Assembly: GCA_030789695.1 (NCBI GenBank)
Contig: CM061141.1
Location: 171,258,807-171,322,806, forward strand
Source: Scilla litardierei
Lineage: Eukaryota > Streptophyta > Magnoliopsida > Asparagales > Asparagaceae
DNA length: 64,000 nucleotides
Direction: 5' to 3'
Shown piece by piece: positions 56,468-64,000 of this stretch. Position 1 is the first letter of the stretch. Every line of letters begins with the position of its first letter. The notes beneath the pieces were generated by a model that saw only the letters and a program-made list of their open reading frames with translations, made no database searches and was not told the origin of the DNA. Both the position numbers and the translations under genes were made by a program.

Positions 56468-59400
56468 GATCTCTGGGTTCCAATGAACATTTTTGCAGAT
56501 TTTTCTGAGCTTCTGGAAATTTTCTACATTTTCGAAAAGTTATGTATCTTTTTATTGAATGATATGATTTTTATAGCCTAATTTTGTCTTTCCTTATTTT
56601 TAAGTTGAAGATGGCGATCTTCAGGTTCCAACGGACATTTTAGCATATTTTTTTGAACTCGGTGCTATTTTCTACATTTTATGGAAGGTATAGTACTTTT
56701 GATTAAATAATATGATATTCATAGCCTACGTTTGTCTTCTCTTATTTTTCAGTTGAAGATGGCGATCTCCCTGTTCCAACGGGCATTTTTACATTTTTTC
56801 TTAGCTTGAGCATATTTTCTACATTTTCTGGAAAATATGTATCTTTTTATGAAATGATATGATTTTTTTGGCCTCATTTTGTCTTCTCTTTTTTACTTTG
56901 AAGATGGCAATCTACCGTTCCAACGGACATTTGTGCGGATTTATTTTGAGCTACGGGCTATTTTCTATATTTTTTGTATAACATGTATCTTTATTAGAAC
57001 TTTTTAAATGATAAGATTTTATATCCTACGTTTATCTTCTCTTATTTTTTCAGTTGAAGATGGTGATCTCTCTGTTCCAACGGAAATTTTTGCGGATTTT
57101 TGAGCTCCAGGCTATTTTCTACATATTCTAGAATATATGTATTTTTTATTAAATAATATGATTTTTTGCCCAAATTTTGTCTTCTGCTTTTTCAGTTGAA
57201 GATGGCGATCTCCCGGTTCCAACGGACATTTTTACGGATTTTTCAAAGTTATGGGCTATTTTCTATATTTTATGAAAGATTTGAACTTTTTATTAAAGGA
57301 TATGATTTTTGATCTAATTTTGTCTTCTCTTATTTTTCAGTTGAAGATGGCGTTCTCCCGATTCCAATGTACATTTTTGCGGATGTTTATAAGCACGGTG
57401 CTATTTTCTATATTTTATGACAGGTAAGGATCATTTTATTAAATGATATGATTTTTATAGCCTACATTTGTCTTCTCTTATTTTTTCAATTGAAGATGGC
57501 GATCTACCCGTTCCAACAGTCATTTTTGCGGATTTTTCTTAGCTTGGAACTATTTTTCTATCTTTTCTGGAAGATATGGATATTTTAATTAAATGATATG
57601 ATTTTTGTCCCCAATTTGGTCTCCTCTTTTTTCAGCTGAAAATAGCGATCTCTCGGCTCCAATTTACATTTGTGCGGATTTTCTTGAGCTCCGAGCTATT
57701 TTCTACATTATCTATAAGATATGGATCTTTATATTACATGATATGATTTTTGTATCAGAATTTTGTCTGCGCTTATTTTTCAGCTTCCAACGGACATTTT
57801 TGCGGATGTTTCTTATCTCGGGGCTATGTTTCACAATTTTTGGGTAGTTATTGATCTTTTTATTAAATGATATGATATATGACAAAATTTTGTCTTCTAT
57901 TATTTTTCGGCTGAAGATAGCGATCTCCTGGTTCCAACAGATATTTTTGCAGATTATTCTGACCTCGTGACTATTTTCTAAATTTCCTTGAAGATATGGA
58001 TTTTTTAATTAAATGATTTGATTCTTGGCCTAATTTTGCCTTTTCTTATTTTTCAATTGAAGATGGCAATCTTCTGGTTCTAACTAATATTTTTGCGGGT
58101 TTTTCTAAGCTTGGTGTTATTTTCTACATTTTATGGAAGATATGTACCTTTTTTTAAATAAGACGATTTTATAGCCTACATTTTTCTTCTCTTATTTTTT
58201 CAGGCGAAGATGGCGATCTACCGGTTCAAACGGACATTTTTGTGGACTTTTCTTTTCTTAGGACTATTTTTCTACATTTTCTTTAAGATATTTATTTTTT
58301 AATTAAATAATACGATTTTTGCCCTAATTTTACTTCTCTTTTTTAAGTTGAAGATAGAGATCTCCCGGTGCAAACAGACATTTTTACGGATTTTTAAGAG
58401 CTCTTGGCTATTTTCTATATTTTTGAAAGATATGAATCTTTTTATTAAAGGATGTGATTTTTTGCCTAATTTTGTCTTCTTTTATTTTTCAGTTGGAGAA
58501 GGCGATCTTTCGGTTCCATCGGACATTTTTGCAGATTTTTCTGAGCTTCAAGCTATTTTATACATTTTATGGAACATATGGCTCTTTTTAATTAAATGAT
58601 ATGATTTTTATAGCCTAAGTTTGTCTTATCTTATTTTTCAGCTCAATATGGCGATCTCCTGGTTCCAACGGACTTTTTTGCGGATTTTTCTGAGCTAGGG
58701 GCTATTTTCTTTATTTTATTGAAGATATGGATCTTTTTATTAAATGATATGATTTTTATAGCCTAAGTTTGTCTTCTCTTATTTTTCAGTTGAAGATGGT
58801 GATCTCCTGATTCTAACAGACATTTTTTGCGGATTTTTCTGAGCTAGGGCTATTTTATACATTTAATTAAGGATACAGATCTTTTATTAAATGAAGATTT
58901 TATAGCCTAAGTTTGTCTTCTTTTATTTTTTAGTTGAAGATAGTGATCCAACAAACATTTTTGCGGACCTTTTGACCTCGAGCCTATTTTCTATATTTTG
59001 TGAAAGTAATAGATCTTTTTATTAAAATAATATGATTTTTGGGTCTAATTTTGTCTTCTCTTATTTTTTTCTTCGAATATGACGATCTCCTAGTTACAAC
59101 GGACCTTTTTGCTAATTTTTCTTAGCTCTGGGCAATTTTTTACATTTTCTGTAAAAAATGGATCTTTATATTAAATGATATAATTTATATAGCCTAATTT
59201 TGTCTTCCCTTATTTTTTTCAGTTGAAGATGGTGATCATCCGGATCAAAAAGAAATTTTTGCGGTTTTTTCTAAACTTCGGGCTATTTCTACAATTTATT
59301 GAAGATATGTATCGTTTTATTATATGATATGATTTTAATCGCCTAATTTTGTCTTCCCTTATTTTTTTCATTGAAGATGGTAAACTTCCGGTTCCAACAG

Positions 59401-62400
59401 ATATTTTTGATATTTTTATTAGCTACGATCTATTTTCTATATTTTTTGTAAGATTAATTTTTATATTAAATGATATGATTTTTAGAGCCTAGATTTGTTT
59501 TTCTCTTATTTTTAAGATGAAAATATTGATCTTTAGTTCCAACTGACATTTTTGCGGATTTTTCTGAGTTCCATTCTATTTTTTACATTTTCTGATAGAT
59601 GTGAATCTTTATATTAAATAATATGATTTTTATACCCGAATTTTGTCTTCTCTTATTTTTTAGTTGAAGATGTTGATCTTCCGGTTCCAACAGACAATTT
59701 TTGCGTATTTTCCTGACTGCGATACTATTTTCTACATTTTCTGAAAGACATGGATATTTTTATTAAATGAAATATTTCTGGCATAATTTTGTCTTCTCTT
59801 ATTTTTAAGTTGATGATAGCGATCTCCCAGTTCCAACGGATATATTTGCTGATTTTTTTGAGCTCGGAGCTATTTTCTATTTTTAAGTAAGAAATGAATC
59901 TTTTCATTAAATGATATGATTTTATAGCATTATTTTGTCTTCTCTTTTTTCCAGTTTAAGATCACGATCTTCCAGTTCCAACGGACGTTTTTGCTGATTT
60001 TTCTTAGCTCGAAACTATTTTTCTACACTTTCTAGAAGATAAAGATATTTTGATTAAATAATCTAATTTTTGGCCTAATTTTGTCCTCTCTTATTTTTCA
60101 GTTGAAGATTGCGATCTCCCAGTTCTAACAAATATTTTTGATGATTTTCCTGAACTCTGATCCATTTTCTAAATTTTATTAAGATATGAAGATTTATATT
60201 AAATGATATGATTTTTATAGCCTAATTTTGCATTCTCTTAATTTTAAGTTGAAGATGGCAATCTCCCAGTTCCATCGGACTTTTTGTGAATTTTCTGAGC
60301 TTGTTTTTATTTTTTGCATTTTCTGGTAGAAATCTTTTTATTACATGATTTGATTTTTTTAGTAATTTTTCAGTTGAAGATGGCGATCTCCTGATTTCAA
60401 CGTACATTTTTGTGGATTTTTCTCAGCGCCAGGCTAATTTCAACATTTTCAGGAAGATATGGATCGTTTTATTAAATGATATGATTTTGGCCTAATTTTT
60501 CTTCTCTTATTTTCATATTGCATATGGCAATTTCCCGGTTCCAACGTATATTTTTACGTATTTTTCTGAGATAGGGCTATTTTCTACATTTTCTGGAAAA
60601 TATGGATCTTTATTTTAAATGATATGATTTTTAAGGCTAAATTTTGTATTCTCTTATTTTTTTCAGTTGAAAATGGCGATCGCCCGGTTCCAACGAACAT
60701 TTTTGCGAATTTTTATGTGTTTCGAGCTATTTTCTGCATTTTCTTTAAGATTTGTATCTTTATACTAAATGATATGGTTTTTATGGCCTAAGTTTGTCTT
60801 CTATTATTATTTAAGTTGAATGATCTCCAGGTTCCAACGGAAATTTTTGCGGATTTTTTTGATAGAGGGGCTATTTCCTAGATCTTATTGAAGATTTGGA
60901 TCATTTTATTAAATGATATGATTTTTGTGGCCTAATTTTGTCTTCGCTTCTTTTTCAATTGAAAATGGCCATCTTCCGGTTCTAGCAGAAATTTTTGCGA
61001 ATTTTTCTAAGCGCGGAGCTCATTTGTACATTTTCTGGAAGATATGTAACTTTTTATTAATTGATAATATTTTTTGGCCTAATTTTGTCTTCGCTTATTT
61101 TTCAGTTGAAGATGTTGATCTCCCAATTCCATCAAACATTTTTTTACGTATTTTAAGCTAAAGATATGGATCTTTACATTAAATGATATGATTTTTATAG
61201 CCTAATTTTGTCTTGTCTTATTTTTCAGTTAAAGATGGCGATATCTCAATTCCAACGGACATTTTTGCAGATTTTTCTCAGCATGGGTTTATTTTCCATA
61301 GTTTAATGAAGAAATGGATCTTTTAATTAAATGATATGATTTTTATAGACTAAGTTTTATTCTCTTATTTTTTCAGTTGAACATGGCAATATCCCCGTTC
61401 GGACAGACATTTTTCGGATTTTTTTGATCTCGAGGCTATTTTCTATATTTTCTGGAAGATATGGATCTTTTATTAAATGATATGAATTTTTGGTCTAATT
61501 TTTTCTTCTCTTACTTTTCAGATGTAGATGGCGATCTTCCGGTTCCGACGGACATTTTGCGGAGTTTTCTTAGTTCTGGGTAATTTTCTACATTTTCAGT
61601 AAGATATGGATTTTTAGATTAAATATGATTTTTGTAGCCAAATTTTATCTTCTCTTACTTTTCAGTTGAAGATGACGATCTCCGGACTGACTTTTTTACG
61701 GATTTTTCTTAGCTCAGGGCTATGTTTTACATTTTATGGAAGATATGGATCTTTTAAGTAAATGATATGATTTTGTTGCCTAATTTTCTCTTCTCTTATT
61801 TTTCAGTTGACCATGGCGATCTCCCGGTTCCAACAGATGTTTCTGTGGGTTTTTCTGAAATCGGACCTATTTTTATACATTTTTTGAGAAGTTATGGATT
61901 TTTTTACTAAATGATATGATTTTTTGGCCTAATTTTGTATTCTCTTATTTTTTTATTTGAAGATGGCGAAATCCCGGTTCCAACAGACTGTTTTCAAATT
62001 TTTCTAAGCTCCGGAATATTTTCTACAGTTTATTGAAGATGTGGTTCATTTTATAAAATGATATGATTTTTATTTATTAAGTTTGTCTACTCTTATTTTT
62101 TTTGTAGAAGATGGTGATATCTCGTTTCCAACGGAATTTTTTGCGGATTATTCTGATCTCAGGGCTATTTTCTAAATTTTATGGAAGATATGTATCTTTT
62201 TATTAAATGATATGATATTTATAGCATACTGTTGCATTCCCTTATTTTTTTCAGTTGAAGATAGCGATCTCCCGGTTTCAGCAGACGTTTTTGTAGAGTT
62301 TTCGTAGCATGAGAATATTTTTCTACATTTTATGAAAGATTTGTATCTTTTTATGAAATGGTATGATTTTTGGTCTAATTTTGTCTTCTCTTTTTTTACT

Positions 62401-62524
62401 TTGAAGATGGCGATCTCTCGGTTCCAATGGACATTTATGCGAGTTTATTTTGAGTTGCAAGATATTTTCTAAATTTTTTTGTATAATATGAATCTATATT
62501 TTAAATGATATGATTTTATAACCT
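56468..62524. repeat. Satellite array segment 4
   Basis: About 40 forward monomers. The first few match, in order, the monomers at 47385-47690 (ACATTTTCGAAAAGTT, then GCATATTTTTTGA, then TAGCCTACGTTTGT), so the larger repeat continues through E6. I see no inverted block in this segment, although one would be expected near 58400. Ends TTATAACCTA against E7. Confidence 0.93.
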
Positions 62525-62673
62525 AAACTCCCCCTCATCCATCCATTCTTAGCATACGAATTCTTCAGGATCCAATACGACAATATGGGGTTGATACTGC
62601 TGGATCCATAGTTACTGTGTTTTGCCTCGTTAAAACCTTAGCTGTGCAAAACCCAGTGGGAAAAACCAGCAGC
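62525..62673 (-). other. E7 3' end with polypurine tract at the satellite junction
   Basis: On the minus strand the 3' non-coding part ends in GGATGAGGGGGAG, a copia-type polypurine tract, and the satellite starts within two or three bases. No 3' LTR is present. Confidence 0.75.
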
Positions 62674-63207
62674 TTAAGGAAAAAGAGTACAATTCACAAA
62701 TGACTCCCCTTGATCCGTACAAGCTTCAGGCTTGAGGTCTTTCAGCCGTCGCATCCCTATATCTTTTACAAGCTTTCTAAAAGTACATCTAGGCAATGCC
62801 TCTGAAAACAGATCAGCTAAATTATTACAAGACTGAATCTGATGTACTTCAATCTGCTTCTGCTCTTGTAGCTCATGCGTCCAGAAGAACTTGGAAGAGA
62901 TGTGCTTCATCCTGTCGCCCTTGATATAACCAGCTTGTAGGTGAGCTATACAAGCTGCATTATCTTCAAATAATATGGTTGGCTCAAGGTTGTCCGTCTT
63001 CAGGCCGGGCATCACTAGAATGTGATGAATAACTGAACAAAGCCAGATACATTCTCTGCTAGCTTCATGGATCACCAGGAGCTCTGAGAGGTTGGATGAG
63101 ACTGCTATGGTGGTATGCTTCAAAGATTTCCAGGAGATGACCGTACCACCGAAAATGAACACCAGTCTCTGATTTCTCGGTATGTGGATCAGACATGTAA
63201 CCTGCAT
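62674..63207 (-). pseudogene. E7 pol, RNase H
   Basis: Copia RNase H: a Gly-Gly-Thr-Val-Ile-Ser-Trp-Lys-Ser phrase, then SSNLSELLVIHEASRECIWL, ILFEDNAACIAHLQ, HISSKFFWTHELQEQ and NNLADLFSEALPRCTFRKLV to the normal C-terminus. The frame differs from that of the upstream parts, so a shift lies near 63210-63240. This group differs from E6. Interrupted element, not active. Confidence 0.88.
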
Positions 63208-63242
63208 CCTTGGAGGTAGCGCAGAAGATGCTTTGCTCCATT

Positions 63243-63470
63243 CTAGTGGCGCTTTGTGGGTGCTGAACTGTATCTGGCTAGTAAGATGACTACGAAAGCT
63301 ATGTCGGGACGCGTACAGCTTGCCAGATATAGTAGTGCTCCAATGACACTAAGGTAATGTACTTCAGGACCTAATGTTTCATCCCCCTCTTCCAGCGGCC
63401 GGAATGGGTCTTTGTGTACATCCAATGATCTAACGACCATTGGTGTACTTAGAGGGTGGCAATTATCCAT
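63243..63470 (-). pseudogene. E7 pol, linker between polymerase and RNase H
   Basis: NCHPLSTPMVVRSLDVHKDP, then YLSVIGALLYLASCTRPDIA and RYSSAPTKRH are the conserved copia segment ('tyr-leu ... ile-gly-ala-leu-tyr-leu-ala ... arg-pro-asp-ile') after the polymerase palm. It is in its own frame, between two shifts. Confidence 0.88.
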
Positions 63471-64000
63471 TTGGAAATTTTAAGTAATTTCCTTGTGAAT
63501 GTGGATTGGTTTAACAGGATTCCTCCGCTGAGGTATTCTATTTGTAAGCCAAGACAATATTTAGTCTTACCTAGGTCTACCATTTCAAACGTTAGTTTGA
63601 GGCTTGCAGATATATCATCAATCTCTGTAGGAGATCCGATGAGATTTAAGTCGTCTACATAGACGGCTATTAATACGAATCTTGTTCCCGTGGTTTTAAT
63701 GAAAATACACGGGCAGACTTCATTATTGGTGAAACCTTGTTGAACAAGGAATTCACTTAGTCTGTTATACCACATTTTTTCCAATTGTTTAAGACCTTAT
63801 AATGATCTTTGAATCTTAACAGAAAATACGTCCCGAGGTCTATCTTTTATTTCTGTTGGTATTTTGAAACCATCTGGAAGGTTCTATATTTCCATTTAGA
63901 TATGCAGTCACAACTTCCATGAGCTGCATTTCTAGGCCTTCCATTGATGTTAAGCTTATTATGAATTGGAATGTGATCGCATCCATAACCGGGGAATATG
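63449..64000 (-). pseudogene. E7 pol, reverse transcriptase, cut by window end
   Basis: The polymerase palm is visible as LIAVYVDDLNLIGS with an intact YVDD at 63650-63661, then KLTFEMVDLGKTKYCLGLQI. Upstream to the window edge come YSPVMDAITF, EGLEMQLMEVVTAYLNGNIE and a GLKQLEKMWYNRL stretch with one stop before it. The gag, protease and integrase should lie beyond 64000. Confidence 0.88.

Overview
The window looks like heterochromatin from a flowering plant, probably pericentromeric or another satellite-rich block. I see no ordinary host gene and no RNA gene. About 18 kb is an AT-rich tandem satellite with a monomer near 147 bp (1-3413, 41425-44415, 44641-50387, 56468-62524). Almost all the rest is LTR retrotransposons, several nested in one another. 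Five have LTR pairs I could delimit, four of them with exact 5-bp target-site duplications (TSDs). Plant origin is inferred from the Tat-lineage Ty3/gypsy and Tork/Tnt1-like Ty1/copia proteins, the plant-type primer-binding sites and the nesting. I cannot name the species.

Layout. E1 (3467-12011, +, TSD CCATT) is a Tat-type Ty3/gypsy element with protease, reverse transcriptase, two RNase H domains, integrase and an antisense gene, but almost no gag. After 2 kb without genes comes E4 (14050-19353, -), a gag-remnant-only gypsy-type element. E3 (21878-39244, +, TSD AAATC) has 3.6-kb LTRs around a 2.7-kb non-coding interior, so it is a LARD-like non-autonomous element. Its left LTR is split by E2 (23233-30674, -, TSD CCAGT), a close relative of E1 that has gag and the antisense gene but no pol. 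E3 itself sits in the LTR of E5 (about 39250-41424, -), a decayed gypsy element keeping a gag relic, primer-site leader and polypurine tract. The satellite resumes, is cut by E6 (50388-56467, -, TSD GATCT), a complete but inactivated Ty1/copia element, continues to 62524, and meets E7, the 3' part of another copia element that runs off the window.

How the parts relate. E1 and E2 have lost opposite halves of the same gene set, so neither could move alone, but both keep the same antisense gene with two introns at matching positions and phases. E3 shares its primer-site leader and polypurine tract with E5, so E5-like enzymes are the likely source of its mobility. Many inactivating stops in E1, E2 and E6 are TAG or TGA codons of the kind made by C-to-T change at methylated CAG or CGA. 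The satellite has a higher-order organisation: an inverted pair of monomers recurs in the same context at 2708, 46008 and 49311, and the monomer order continues across the E6 insertion.
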